A program made the translations under genes and the position numbers. From Bradyrhizobium nanningense (lineage in GTDB: Bacteria; Pseudomonadota; Alphaproteobacteria; Rhizobiales; Xanthobacteraceae): a DNA stretch of 64,000 nucleotides. The notes below the pieces were generated by a model. It ran no database searches. It had not been told where the DNA came from and saw nothing but the letters and a program-made list of their open reading frames with translations. The stretch spans positions 186,001 through 250,000 of the forward strand of contig NZ_LBJC01000033.1 of assembly GCF_004114535.1 (NCBI RefSeq), given 5' to 3'. Below are positions 50,068 through 58,122 of the stretch, in pieces. Each line of letters opens with the position of its first letter. Position 1 is the first letter of the stretch.

Positions 50068-50276
50068 GCACCTCGCCAACACGATTTTGCGAAAACAACC
50101 CCATGCACAGTAGACGGGGCCTTGATAAGGCTGGCGTTTTCGGTTGTGCCGAATAGTTTTCGAGGCGTCGGGCAAAACAGGGGCATACCGCAATCGTGCC
50201 GCTTGTCCGGTGATGAGGCGAGCCTGCGCAGCCCGGATGGCGTGTCAGCGAAATCCGCCGGCCAGCATGCGGCGTC

Positions 50277-50310
50277 AGCCCGGATTGCGCTGCGCTCCAT
50301 CCTGGCTACG
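50277..50310. repeat. REP-like palindrome, copy
   Basis: AGCCCGGATTGCGCTGCGCT and CCATCCTGGCTACG form a hairpin typical of intergenic repeats of this genus; a related palindrome is at 51461-51486. It lies just before the VOC protein gene. Confidence 0.5.
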
Positions 50311-50339
50311 TTTGCGGTGCAGTTCGCGACGAGCCCGCC

Positions 50340-50744
50340 ATGACCTTCCTTCTCAACATCGACGTCCCTGACGTGGCGCAAGCCACGACGTTCTACACCG
50401 AAGCCTTCGGCCTCGAAGTCGGCCGCCGCTTCGGCACCGATTTCGTCGAGCTGCTCGGCTGGCCGGCGCCGGTCTATCTCCTGACCAAGCAGGCCGGCAC
50501 GGTGGGCGCCGGCGGCGATCGCCGCCGCTACGCGCGGCACTGGACGCCGGTGCATATCGACGTCGTCGTCGCGGATGTCGATGCCGCCGTCGAACGCGCG
50601 CTGCGCGCCGGCGCGATCCTGGAGGTGCCGGCGCGCGATGCGCCCTATGGCCGGATCGCGATGCTGGCCGATCCGTTCGGGCACGGCTTTTGTCTGCTGG
50701 CGTTCAGCGAGAAGGGATACGATGCGTTGCTCGGGAGTTCGTAA
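50340..50744 (+). CDS. VOC/glyoxalase-like protein
   Basis: This 134-residue protein shows two beta-alpha-beta-beta-beta halves: FLLNIDVPDVAQATTFYTEAFGLEVGRRF and WTPVHIDVVVADVDAAVERAL...AMLADPFGHGFCLLAF. VOC proteins bind a metal and act on many small molecules (glyoxalase, dioxygenase, resistance). Its role is unknown. It is closely followed by the coiled-coil protein gene (start 41 bp downstream), so an operon is possible. Confidence 0.85.
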   Translation: MTFLLNIDVPDVAQATTFYTEAFGLEVGRRFGTDFVELLGWPAPVYLLTKQAGTVGAGGDRRRYARHWTPVHIDVVVADVDAAVERALRAGAILEVPARDAPYGRIAMLADPFGHGFCLLAFSEKGYDALLGSS

Positions 50745-50785
50745 TCCGGGCTGCGAGCGGACAGCGAAGCCAAGATCGGGGCGAC

Positions 50786-51448
50786 ATGCCAAAACGAGCG
50801 AAAAGCAAACCGACACGGAAACTGAAAACCTACCAGACCTCGCTCGGCTTCTACGACCAGGCCATCGCCGCGCCCTCGATGAAGGCGGCGCTCGAAGCCT
50901 GGGGCGCCAGCTCCAATCTGTTCCATCAGGGCGCCGCGAAGGAGACTGACGACCCCGACATCGTCGCGGCGACGCTGGCGAAGCCGGGGATCGTGCTCAG
51001 GCGCCCGGTCGGATCGGACGGGCCCTTCACCGAAAGCGCCGAGCTGCCCACCGATCTTGCCGAGGACGATTCCAGGCCCAAACGCAAACTCGCCAAGCGT
51101 CCGGCCAAGACCGCAAAGAAGACCGTCAAGACCGCAAAGAAACCGTCCCGCAAGCTCGACGATCACGCCGCCCGCAAGGCCGCCGCGGCCTTCGAGAAGG
51201 AGGAGCGGCGGCGTGAGGCCGAGCGTCGCAAGGAGGAGGCGGCCCGCGCCAAGGATCGCGCGCGGCGCGACAAGGCGGTCGCCGCAGCCGAGGCGGCACT
51301 GGACAAAGCGAGGCGGGAGCACGAGGCGCGGACGGAGGAGATCGAAGCCGCGCGCGCCGCGCTCGACGACCGCACTGTGGCGGAAGAGACCCGTTGGGAC
51401 AAGCAGCGGAAGACGCTGGAGCAGGCCCTGCGCCGCGCGCGGGAGTAG
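50786..51448 (+). CDS. Lys/Ala-rich coiled-coil protein, unknown function
   Basis: This 220-residue cytosolic protein has a short folded N-terminal part (TYQTSLGFYDQAIAAPSMKA...AWGASSNLFHQG), a Lys/Ala-rich linker (KLAKRPAKTAKKTVKTAKK) resembling histone-H1-like tails, and a long charged coiled coil. The ATG at 50786 (MPKRAKSK) is chosen because the longer frame upstream is the shadow of the VOC gene. DNA or cell-pole binding is possible but not shown. Confidence 0.75.
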   Translation: MPKRAKSKPTRKLKTYQTSLGFYDQAIAAPSMKAALEAWGASSNLFHQGAAKETDDPDIVAATLAKPGIVLRRPVGSDGPFTESAELPTDLAEDDSRPKRKLAKRPAKTAKKTVKTAKKPSRKLDDHAARKAAAAFEKEERRREAERRKEEAARAKDRARRDKAVAAAEAALDKARREHEARTEEIEAARAALDDRTVAEETRWDKQRKTLEQALRRARE

Positions 51449-51460
51449 GGCCTGGATTAG

Positions 51461-51486
51461 CCCGGATGAGCGAAGCGACATCCGGG
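51461..51486. repeat. REP-like palindrome
   Basis: CCCGGATG (51461-51468) and CATCCGGG (51479-51486) are perfect inverse arms with 10 bp between, right after the coiled-coil protein gene. Similar palindromes occur at 50277-50310. Confidence 0.6.
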
Positions 51487-51699
51487 ACTGGTGTGGGCGG
51501 CTCATTTTCCCGGATTTCATCCAAGGCCACGATCGCTCCGCCCACGGGATTGCCCGTGAGCAATTCCTTTACCATGCCGTCCAGTCCCGGCCGAACCGCC
51601 GAGCGGTTAGGAGTTGCAGGAAAATTCTGCGCTATCGTCGTCCCGATCTCGGCTGCATCGGATATGCCGGCGCCGCCCGCGAGCTTTTACGGAGCTGTC

Positions 51700-52236
51700 A
51701 TGAGCGATCATCGCGCCGCCGTCAGACATCACACCTTGCGGACCGGCCTTGTCGAATTCGACAATGGCAGCGGCAGCATCGTCAGCGTGCCCTGCACGAT
51801 CCGCGATGTCTCCGCCACCGGCGCGCGGCTGCAACTCAACAGCTCGGCCTGGGTCGCGGAGCAATTTTCGCTGACCTTTGGAAGCGGCCTGCGCAAGGAC
51901 TGCCGGCTCGCCTGGCGCAAGGAGCGGCTGATCGGCGGCGCGTTCACGGACGGCTATGCGAGCGTGACCGAGCAGGCGGCCATGATGACCGCGGACGAGC
52001 AGTCCCGGCACAGGCTCGGCATCGGTGCGCGCGTCAAGGCCGCGCGCGAGATGCGCGGTTACACCGAAGCCCAGCTCGCCGAGCGCATCGGCGCCACGCC
52101 CGGATTCGTGGCAGCGGCCGAGCAGGGCGAGGCGGACATTCCGCTGTACCAGCTGATGCACATCGCTGATTTGTTGATGGTCGGTCTCGACGGGCTCGTG
52201 GCGGGGCCGGTGCCCGAGGAGGTCGATGGGGTGTAG
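51700..52236 (+). CDS. PilZ domain-XRE helix-turn-helix fusion protein
   Basis: This 178-residue protein has an N-terminal PilZ-like domain (residues 5-95: RHHTLRTGLVEFDNG, IRDVSATGARLQLN with the D-x-S-x-x-G motif, RLAWRKERLIGGAF) and a C-terminal XRE HTH (IGARVKAAREMRGYTEAQLAERIGATPGFVAAAEQGEADIPLYQL). PilZ domains bind cyclic di-GMP, so this could be a c-di-GMP-responsive regulator, but the RxxxR loop is not clean (RHHTLR). The ATG at 51700 has GGAG upstream; a longer frame is not convincing. A family-A repeat follows. Confidence 0.82.
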   Translation: MSDHRAAVRHHTLRTGLVEFDNGSGSIVSVPCTIRDVSATGARLQLNSSAWVAEQFSLTFGSGLRKDCRLAWRKERLIGGAFTDGYASVTEQAAMMTADEQSRHRLGIGARVKAAREMRGYTEAQLAERIGATPGFVAAAEQGEADIPLYQLMHIADLLMVGLDGLVAGPVPEEVDGV

Positions 52237-52269
52237 GGCTACGCTCGTTGAAACGCCTGAGCGCGCGCA

Positions 52270-52400
52270 TCGTCCTTCGAGACGACCGCTACGCGGTCTC
52301 CTCAGGATGAGGCTAAGCGGGATCGTAGCCTGCTGAAGCTGGTGCCACGCACTCCGCCCTCATCCTGAGGCGCCCGCTCAAAGCGAGCGTCTCGAAGGAT
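52270..52400. repeat. Composite inverted repeat, family A copy 2
   Basis: The arms TCGTCCTTCGAGACGACCGC...CTCAGGATGAGG and CCCTCATCCTGAGG...CGTCTCGAAGGAT match the element at 1414-1545, including the hairpin in each arm. The middle 45 bp is less alike, as expected for a mobile palindromic element. Confidence 0.8.
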
Positions 52401-52483
52401 GGCCGCGGAAGAAAATCACACGCGAAATTTGCTTGCCTTGCCTGGCATCCTTTTGCACTCTTCGCTGCGAAGGAGACCAACGC

Positions 52484-52765
52484 ATGACAAAAATGACCGC
52501 CGCCTGCGCGCTCGGAACCGCCCTGGTGTTGTGCAGCCTTGCAACATCAGGCGCCGAGGCGCGGACGCGCAAGGCCGTCGTCGTTCGCGCACCCCAAGAG
52601 CGGCTCATCGTCACGGCGCCCGTGCTGAGGCCGACGCCGTGGGATTACAACATCGTTCCGCGCTATCGCTATCGTCCCGAAGACGACCGGGTCGATCCCT
52701 ACGGCCCGCCGCTGGTGCCGTCCTATGTCCGCTATGAGGGATGGCGGTGGCCGTATTGGTGGTGA
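52484..52765 (+). CDS. Small exported protein, unknown function
   Basis: This 93-residue protein has a signal peptide ending SGAEA and a basic, aromatic, Pro-rich mature part ending YEGWRWPYWW. AAGGAGA lies before the ATG at 52484. No domain is recognised. Small exported Pro/Tyr/Trp-rich proteins of this kind are frequent in Bradyrhizobium. Confidence 0.75.
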   Translation: MTKMTAACALGTALVLCSLATSGAEARTRKAVVVRAPQERLIVTAPVLRPTPWDYNIVPRYRYRPEDDRVDPYGPPLVPSYVRYEGWRWPYWW

Positions 52766-53157
52766 AGCGCGATCAAATTCTGAGCATGTGATCGGCCGGC
52801 GCGGACGCAGAGGTGAATACTCGCTGTTGGCGTGAGACGCAGCCGATGACAGGTTCTGCGCGTGCGGCAGCCCTCGATTCCGCCACGCTCGATCCGGGCC
52901 CGGGCCCGGCTCGTTCAGCAATTCGCGCCGGTTCATTTGTCTTTTGGACAGTCGGGCGCTTGAGCAAACGACATCTCCTCCATCTGGCGCGCGGACAAGT
53001 TGCAGTTTGATGGCTCGTCATCTCTGCGTGCAGAGTTGGCGATTAGGAAAAAACGGCAAAGTAGAGACTGTCAAGGACACATCGAGGTAGAACGACATTT
53101 ATCCCCGTAATAAACCCAATGCTGTTTGGGGTTCTGGGCGTATCGGGAGGATTTGTC
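52766..53157. other. Intergenic stretch
   Basis: No convincing gene. A 65-codon frame (52813-53010) lacks a ribosome site and looks like chance. The last 120 bp before the next gene are A/T-richer and probably hold its promoter. A short G/C palindrome (GGGCCCGGGCCC, 52898-52910) is noted without known role. Confidence 0.35.
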
Positions 53158-53664
53158 GTGGCAAATGTTGAACAATTGCACAGACGAGAGGGAGTGAACT
53201 TGGTCCAGCTCGAAGCCGACATCACTTCGATCCGGTCGGGGAGCTCCATTACTTCAATTAATCTGCCCGATTACGTCGAGCACACCGCGGGCGTGTCGCG
53301 CGTCGGTGCGCTCAGTGCAGAGGCGGTCGTTCGCGACTATGAGTCCGCTGCAAAAGAGATCGAGGCCATGGGCACCGAGTTGATCGACGCGGCGCAAAAA
53401 TGCGAGGCGCTGACGGCCCAGGTTCATGATGCGATCGCCTTCATGCGAGAAACGGCGGCGGGGTATCGTGAAGAGGGACGGAAGATCTTCAAGCGCATCG
53501 AAGAATGCGCGCTGTTCACCGAAGACGTGCGCAAGACCTGCGAACAGGTCAAACGCAGAATGACTGAAGTCTCGTTTGGCCCGTCTTCCGATGAGGAGCT
53601 TGCGCCGCAAGAGCCCGAGCTGACGGGGATCGCGGCCAAGGTGACGATGAGCGAGATACGGTGA
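53158..53664 (+). CDS. Coiled-coil protein, unknown function
   Basis: This 168-residue soluble protein has a Leu/Glu-rich N terminus and a long helical part (SAEAVVRDYESAAKEIEAM, MRETAAGYREEGRKIFKRIEECALFTEDV). GGGAGG lies 8 bases before the GTG at 53158 (ANVEQLHRREG follows). No domain is recognised; the length and helical phase suggest oligomer formation. An acidic tail ends it. Confidence 0.7.
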   Translation: MANVEQLHRREGVNLVQLEADITSIRSGSSITSINLPDYVEHTAGVSRVGALSAEAVVRDYESAAKEIEAMGTELIDAAQKCEALTAQVHDAIAFMRETAAGYREEGRKIFKRIEECALFTEDVRKTCEQVKRRMTEVSFGPSSDEELAPQEPELTGIAAKVTMSEIR

Positions 53665-53730
53665 GGCGAGCGTAGAACGTAGCTGAGCGGAGCGATATAG
53701 GCGGGGCTTTGCTGCCGAAGCATTCCCCCC

Positions 53731-53795
53731 GGGTGTCGCTTCCGCCTTCGCGCTTCGAGCTACGGCCGGACAAGTCGCTCGTCCGGCTACGCTCG
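53731..53795. repeat. Dispersed repeat remnant with hairpin
   Basis: GCCGGAC and GTCCGGC (around 53764-53786) pair around CAAGTCGCTC, after a segment rich in CGCTTCCGCCTTCGCGCTTC. The pattern looks like intergenic repeats seen elsewhere in this genus, not like a gene. Confidence 0.4.
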
Positions 53796-53853
53796 TTTGA
53801 TAATCGTCGTCATCCGCCCTCGCGTGCGAGGAACGAGTCCGCGCCTGGCGCGC

Positions 53854-54870
53854 TCACCAATCCGGATCGCCGTAATAAGGGTCGTAGGGCGGCGGCATCC
53901 AGGGGCCTCGCGGGGGCGGCCGGGGCCGCCGTGGCGCGGCGTCTGGTACGTGCGCCCGGGCACGCGCAGCAGCATCGTTGCTCACCACGCTGCGCACGAC
54001 GGGCTTGGCGGCTGCAGAGGCGGATGACGCTGATGACGCGGTCAGTTGCGTTTGCAGCGCCTGGACCTGGGCGCCGAGGCGCGCATTGTCCGCCGCATCC
54101 TTCTCTTGCGCTGTCTTGAGCTGTTGAATGGTGTCGGCCTGCTCGCGCAGGGTCTGCTCGTTGCGGCTTTTCAGTTGCTCGAGCTTGCCGTTGATGCTCG
54201 CAAGCTCGCTCGTGATGGCCTTGAGCGATTGTGCGAGCTCGGACGATGACGCCTCTGGCGCCGTGGCGCCAGGCTTTGGGGCGCTGTCGGTTTCCTTAGG
54301 CAGCGGCGGCGCGGGCACCGGGCTCGGCTCATCCGCAGCAGCCAGCAGCACGGCCGGCGGCTGCGCCGGACTCTCCGCCGTGGACGCTTGCGGGGACGTG
54401 TTCGCGGCCGGCGGAGCCCATCGTGCCATGATCGACTTGCCGATCGATTTGGCCTCATCGCGATATTGCGACGCGAAGGCGGCACCGAGAAGGCCGATCG
54501 CCAGCACGAGGCCGACCAAAGCGCGCACCATGGTCCGATCTCCCTTCAAGCCTTGATCGCGAAGCTTGGCGTTGGGAAGCTTGGCGTTCGGAACCCTGGC
54601 ATCCGGCGTCGGCGCCTTGTTTCCGGGAGCTGCCGTCGTACCAAGGCTTGCGTGCGAGGCCCGCGGGCCTTCGCTGTCGCGTTCCATTCCGGAAACCAGC
54701 CGGTCCAGCCGCGCAAGGTCTTCCTCTGCGCTCTTGATCTGGCCATAGGCCCGCGCCAGCCCGCCGTCGGCGCGCGCCTTGTCCGGCTTTGCGGTTTCAG
54801 GTTTGGCGGTATCAGGCTTGGCGGTCTCAGGTTTTGGGTCGTTCGTTTCAGGCACCGATGCGCTCTCCAT
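53854..54870 (-). CDS. Single-pass membrane protein, Pro/Ala-rich with coiled coil (paralogue-like)
   Basis: This 338-residue protein has an N-terminal charged segment with KPETAKP repeats, a helical part, one membrane helix (TMVRALVGLVLAIGLLGAAFA), a Pro/Ala-rich region, a coiled coil (SLKAITSELASINGKLEQLKSRNEQTL...) and a Pro-rich C terminus (RRPRPPPRGPWMPPPYDPYYGD). The layout is that of the protein at 32747-33775, suggesting a family. The start is the ATG at 54870. Function unknown; a role in envelope organisation is conceivable. Confidence 0.75.
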   Translation of the reverse strand: MESASVPETNDPKPETAKPDTAKPETAKPDKARADGGLARAYGQIKSAEEDLARLDRLVSGMERDSEGPRASHASLGTTAAPGNKAPTPDARVPNAKLPNAKLRDQGLKGDRTMVRALVGLVLAIGLLGAAFASQYRDEAKSIGKSIMARWAPPAANTSPQASTAESPAQPPAVLLAAADEPSPVPAPPLPKETDSAPKPGATAPEASSSELAQSLKAITSELASINGKLEQLKSRNEQTLREQADTIQQLKTAQEKDAADNARLGAQVQALQTQLTASSASSASAAAKPVVRSVVSNDAAARARAHVPDAAPRRPRPPPRGPWMPPPYDPYYGDPDW

Positions 54871-55092
54871 CCGGTCGGGCGTCAATGGGAGGCAGTCCGA
54901 TCGCTGGAAGGATAGGTCTCGCCGCTATCAGACACAACGCGTGTGCCAAGGAAGAATTATGGCGGGCGCGACACACGATGCGCGACATGGCGTTGTCGCG
55001 CGATCGCTTTGAATCTTCTGGCGCTGAAACAGCCGGGGGCTGCATCCCCAGGCATCCCTGCGACGTGCTATGCTATCGGGGGAGGAATCGCA

Positions 55093-55380
55093 ATGAGGAT
55101 CCCTACCGCGATACTCGCCCTGCTTCTTTCAAGTCCGGCCGCCGCCCAGGAGTGCCAGACATGCGCAATGGCCGACGCCTGCATGAAGGAATACGCGAAG
55201 ACTACGTCGGAGGCCCAACGGGCCACCAAGCAAGGCATCCGGGATTGGAAGCAGAATCTGGACAGAAAGGCCTCTGCAGAATTGTCCAGCAGGGGCATCC
55301 TCGCATTGCAAGACGCCATGGAGGCCCAGGTTCGTACGGAGCTGGAGCGCCTGAAGGAGTGCCTGGCGAAAGTTAGGTAG
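55093..55380 (+). CDS. Small exported helical protein with cysteines
   Basis: This 95-residue protein has a signal peptide (MRIPTAILALLLSSPAAAQ), then CQTCAMADACMKEY and a helical part ending RLKECLAKVR. GGAGGAA precedes the ATG at 55093. The CxxC plus third and fourth cysteines could form disulfides or bind metal. The next gene starts 21 bp downstream. Confidence 0.75.
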   Translation: MRIPTAILALLLSSPAAAQECQTCAMADACMKEYAKTTSEAQRATKQGIRDWKQNLDRKASAELSSRGILALQDAMEAQVRTELERLKECLAKVR

Positions 55381-55400
55381 GGTGCACAAAGGAGGATCCG

Positions 55401-55697
55401 ATGAAATCGCTTTTGCTGCTTACGGCGAGCGGTCCGCTGCTTGTTCTCACCTCGCATGAGTCCCTGAACGACCTGAAACTTCTTGGGGTGCTCAGGCAAA
55501 AAGGTATCGGCAAGTTCGTTGCGTTCGAGGTTCCCTTGTCGCTCGCCAGGGAGCGCTACGGCGGGCACTTTCAGGCGGTTGAAAGCAACCTGCACGAGAC
55601 CGATGATTTGAGAGTGCTCGACTTCAATGGCCAGCGGGTGTTTCAGCTCTTTCGGTTCGAAGAGCTCGGTTCACCGATCCTGATCGAACAGTCGTGA
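55401..55697 (+). CDS. Small cytosolic protein, unknown function
   Basis: This 98-residue protein with strand-helix pattern (MKSLLLLTASGPLLVLTSHES...LLGVLRQKGIGKFVAFEVPLSLARERYGGHFQAV) has a good AGGAGG site. It is probably co-transcribed with the preceding exported protein gene. No domain is recognised; length and pattern suggest a compact alpha/beta fold. Confidence 0.75.
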   Translation: MKSLLLLTASGPLLVLTSHESLNDLKLLGVLRQKGIGKFVAFEVPLSLARERYGGHFQAVESNLHETDDLRVLDFNGQRVFQLFRFEELGSPILIEQS

Positions 55698-55718
55698 TCG
55701 GTCTTGCCTTTCGACCTC

Positions 55719-55988
55719 ATGCAGGGAGGTTACACGTTTCGGAGGGACGCCGGTTGCGCTAGTGTGGAAGCTTGGATCTGTGGAGTCGGCCATGACGTCG
55801 TATCGGTCGGGTTGAAGCTCGGGTCGCGCGCCAAGGCGCTCACGATCGATGCCGAGGACGCGTTGGTCGCGGCGCTCAAGATCAAGCTCGAGAACCCCGA
55901 GGCGCTCGTCACCTACGTTCGCAAGTCGAATCGACGTGGCGATCGCCGCCACCCGCACGAAGCGCTGCGGAGCAAGAAAACCGGCTAG
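55719..55988 (+). CDS. Small protein, unknown function
   Basis: The C-terminal part (VVSVGLKLGSRAKALTIDAEDALVAALKIKLENPEALVTYVRKSN) looks like a compact folded domain; the tail is basic. The start is uncertain: TTG at 55704, ATG at 55719 or GTG at 55764, none with a clear ribosome site. It follows the previous small gene after 21 bp and may be in the same transcript. Confidence 0.6.
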   Translation: MQGGYTFRRDAGCASVEAWICGVGHDVVSVGLKLGSRAKALTIDAEDALVAALKIKLENPEALVTYVRKSNRRGDRRHPHEALRSKKTG

Positions 55989-56116
55989 CCGAGGCGGTGG
56001 CCAGGTCATCGAAGGCGCGCACCCAGCCTGGAAAGTCCAAACCCATTATGAACGTTCAGAGGAACGGGCGGTGGTTCATTTCGTTCCATTGAGGGGCTTG
56101 TTGGGAGGAGGACGAT

Positions 56117-56392
56117 ATGAAAGCACTGATCATCGCGCTCTCTGCTGCCGTTGTCATGGCTGCAGCGCCGGCCGTGTTTGCTCAGGGTGTATCGAGCAAG
56201 ACGCCAGGTCAGGAGATGCAGCAGACGGGTTCCAAGGGCGCTTCCAGCTACGCTCCTGGACATAAGAAGCATCACGCGATGCGCCACGCGAAGGCCTCGA
56301 AGAGCACCACCCCCGGGGCGTCGAGCTACGCTCCAGGTCAAACCACCGGCGCGAGCACGAGGCCGACCACCGGCTCGAAGTCAGGGTACTGA
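56117..56392 (+). CDS. Small exported protein with GASSYAPG repeats
   Basis: This 91-residue protein has a signal peptide (MKALIIALSAAVVMAAAPAVFA) and a Gly/Ser/Thr/His-rich mature part in which GASSYAPG occurs twice (residues about 41-48 and 67-74). It looks disordered and basic. The family is common in Bradyrhizobium; role unknown. GGGAGGAGG lies upstream. Confidence 0.75.
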   Translation: MKALIIALSAAVVMAAAPAVFAQGVSSKTPGQEMQQTGSKGASSYAPGHKKHHAMRHAKASKSTTPGASSYAPGQTTGASTRPTTGSKSGY

Positions 56393-56410
56393 ACTCCAGG
56401 CGGTCGTTAA

Positions 56411-56540
56411 GCGCGGTAGGGTGGGTTAGCTCCGCGACGGCACAAAGCGCAATCGCTCGGCGTAACCCACCTCCTTCATCTCGGCGCGCGGAAAGGTGGT
56501 GCGTTACGCCGGCGGACCGCGCTTCGCTGTCGTTAGTGAC
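56411..56540. repeat. Dispersed repeat with GGTGGGTTA/TAACCCACC hairpin
   Basis: GGTGGGTTAG (56419-56428) and CGTAACCCACC (56461-56471) are inverse arms, followed by a second partial module AAGGTGGTGCGTTACG. It overlaps the 3' end of the phasin gene (56533) and lies after the small exported protein gene. Confidence 0.6.
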
Positions 56541-57084
56541 GTATCGCGCGGATTTCGAGCGTCGTCTGGGTGAGCCTGGCCACGAATCCCTCAAAATGCA
56601 TGACCCTTTGTCTGGTCAATTGTTCATGCAACTCGGCGATCTTCTGGGATTCGGCGACAAACGAATCGCACGCCTGTTTCGTGTACTCCATCTGAATCTC
56701 AAAGGCCTCGACGGGTGAACGCGCCGTCGCGAGCTTTCCCAGGAAGCTCCAGGCTTGCTCAAGCGACGTCCTGATGTAGCCGCTATAGGCGTCGGCAATC
56801 GCCTGCGTGCTGGCCTGGAAGGGTTCGACCGGTGCGACGAGCGGGCTTGCAGCGATCTCCATCCCGGAGGCCTCGCCGGGCAGGGCTGCAGCCGAAGGTA
56901 CCTCCGCACTGATCTGTCGGCTCGTCTTTTGCTCGGTTTCTTGCCTGTTCTCCGCCGAGGCATCCGGTAACTGATGCGCTGCAGTTGCGCGTTGCTCGCC
57001 GGCCCCGGTCCGTTGTCCGGCCTTCTTCTTGCCGCCGCGCCGGCCGGATTTTCCCGTTGGCTTATTTTCCACCGCACTCAACAT
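56533..57084 (-). CDS. Phasin-family protein
   Basis: This 183-residue protein has a basic, low-complexity first third (KSGRRGGKKKAGQ), a Pro/Ala-rich linker and a helical C-terminal phasin domain (residues 90-180: YSGYIRTSLEQAWSFLGKLATARSPVEAFEIQMEYTKQACDSFVAESQKIAELHEQL). Phasins coat polyhydroxybutyrate granules. The basic N terminus could bind DNA, as PhaM-like proteins do. AGGAG lies before the ATG at 57084. A repeat overlaps the last codons. Confidence 0.88.
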   Translation of the reverse strand: MLSAVENKPTGKSGRRGGKKKAGQRTGAGEQRATAAHQLPDASAENRQETEQKTSRQISAEVPSAAALPGEASGMEIAASPLVAPVEPFQASTQAIADAYSGYIRTSLEQAWSFLGKLATARSPVEAFEIQMEYTKQACDSFVAESQKIAELHEQLTRQRVMHFEGFVARLTQTTLEIRAIRH

Positions 57085-57286
57085 TGCAAATGGCTCCTGA
57101 ATATCGATGAAGCCGCGAGCCTCAGTCGCGTTTGCGCTGAAATCGCGATTGTGGGCTGTCGCTTGCGTGGCGGCGATGTGGTGAGATTTTGCCGCTGCAT
57201 CTTCGACGCATCCGGCAAGAAGCCGCCGATCCAGATACCCGCGGGATGGCCGTGGCGCGCCGGCATCGAAATTCTGGAGCCGACAA

Positions 57287-57802
57287 TCAATAGCGGCCGC
57301 CGCTGCCCTTCTGCTCCGTGATCCAGTCCGACAATGATTTCGGTTTCGACTTCGCGGTCCGGCTCAATGATGCCTTCGGATTGTCGCGGACGTCTTTCGC
57401 CAGACGGGTGCGCGACGCTTCCGTTGCGCCGGCGCCCTTCAAGGCCGCCGTCGATGCCTCTGCGGCTTCCTTCTCCAGGCGCAACTGTTTCAATCGCGCC
57501 ATCTTGACGCGCTCAGCCTCGACTTCGGGTCGCTCGGCCAGCAGGGGTTTGGGTTGAGCAAGCTCGGCCGGGACAAGGACACCAATAATGGTCGTCTCGC
57601 CGAGCGCCTTGCAGGCCTCTAACCGATGCAGTCCCTCGATGAGAACGAGGCGGTCTCCGTCGAGCCGAACGGAAATGGGGGTCTGTTGTCCGATGTCCAG
57701 AATACTTTCCGCGATCTCCCCGACGATCTCGGGCTTGATGGCTTTCTTCTGTTTCGTGGGAACGAAGATCTTCTCGATCGGGAAGCTTTCCGGTTTGGGC
57801 AT
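57287..57802 (-). CDS. ParB/sulfiredoxin-like nuclease-domain protein
   Basis: This 171-residue protein has a ParB_N-type domain in residues 1-90 (PIEKIFVPTKQKKAIKPEIVGEIAESILDIGQQTPISVRLDGDRLVLIEGLHRLEACKALGE, with the G-x-HR motif that contacts phosphate or nucleotide) and a basic helical tail. There is no ParB DNA-binding HTH, so this is not a chromosome partition ParB. Such short forms are often plasmid or phage-related. Cytosolic; role unknown. Confidence 0.82.
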   Translation of the reverse strand: MPKPESFPIEKIFVPTKQKKAIKPEIVGEIAESILDIGQQTPISVRLDGDRLVLIEGLHRLEACKALGETTIIGVLVPAELAQPKPLLAERPEVEAERVKMARLKQLRLEKEAAEASTAALKGAGATEASRTRLAKDVRDNPKASLSRTAKSKPKSLSDWITEQKGSGGRY

Positions 57803-58122
57803 GACTTCACTCCGCTTCTACCGGACGCACCGGAACCTATGCCGGTGGGGGTGTGAGTTTAGGGGGGAAGAGGTCGGCCGCAAAGGCAATTCGGAGGAAT
57901 GCAGTGTGCACTTAATCAGGGACGCATGCGAAAGTTAGCCGAAGTAGCCGAGATCCGGCGATAGCGAACGAATTTAGTGCACTGTCACCGAAATGCCCGC
58001 GATCGAATGATGGGTTTCGCAAGTGCTCTACCCATCCTACGAGCTAAATTGTTACAGCCTACCATCGATGCGCAATTCCTAGAGGCGGCGACGATAGTCG
58101 TCGGACGAGAGACGATGTAAAT
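57803..58122. other. Intergenic stretch at the edge of an A+T-richer patch
   Basis: No gene is seen. The G+C content drops from here to about 60.0 kb. A repeat remnant (58010-58043) and GTGCAC-containing sequences at 57905 and 57980 are present; these might be ends of a lost mobile element, but I could not find a matched pair. Confidence 0.4.
58010..58043. repeat. Short hairpin repeat ATGGGTTTCGC...CCCATCCTACGAG
   Basis: ATGGGT and ACCCAT pair across a short loop. The motif matches a common intergenic repeat pattern of the genus and lies between the ParB-like gene and the A+T-rich patch. Confidence 0.5.

Noticed and set aside
52898..52910. G/C palindrome GGGCCCGGGCCC
   Set aside because: Short and of simple composition; expected by chance in this genome.
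57900..57990. Possible insertion-sequence ends (GTGCAC-containing motifs)
   Set aside because: The two motifs are not a matched inverted repeat and no transposase remnant lies between.
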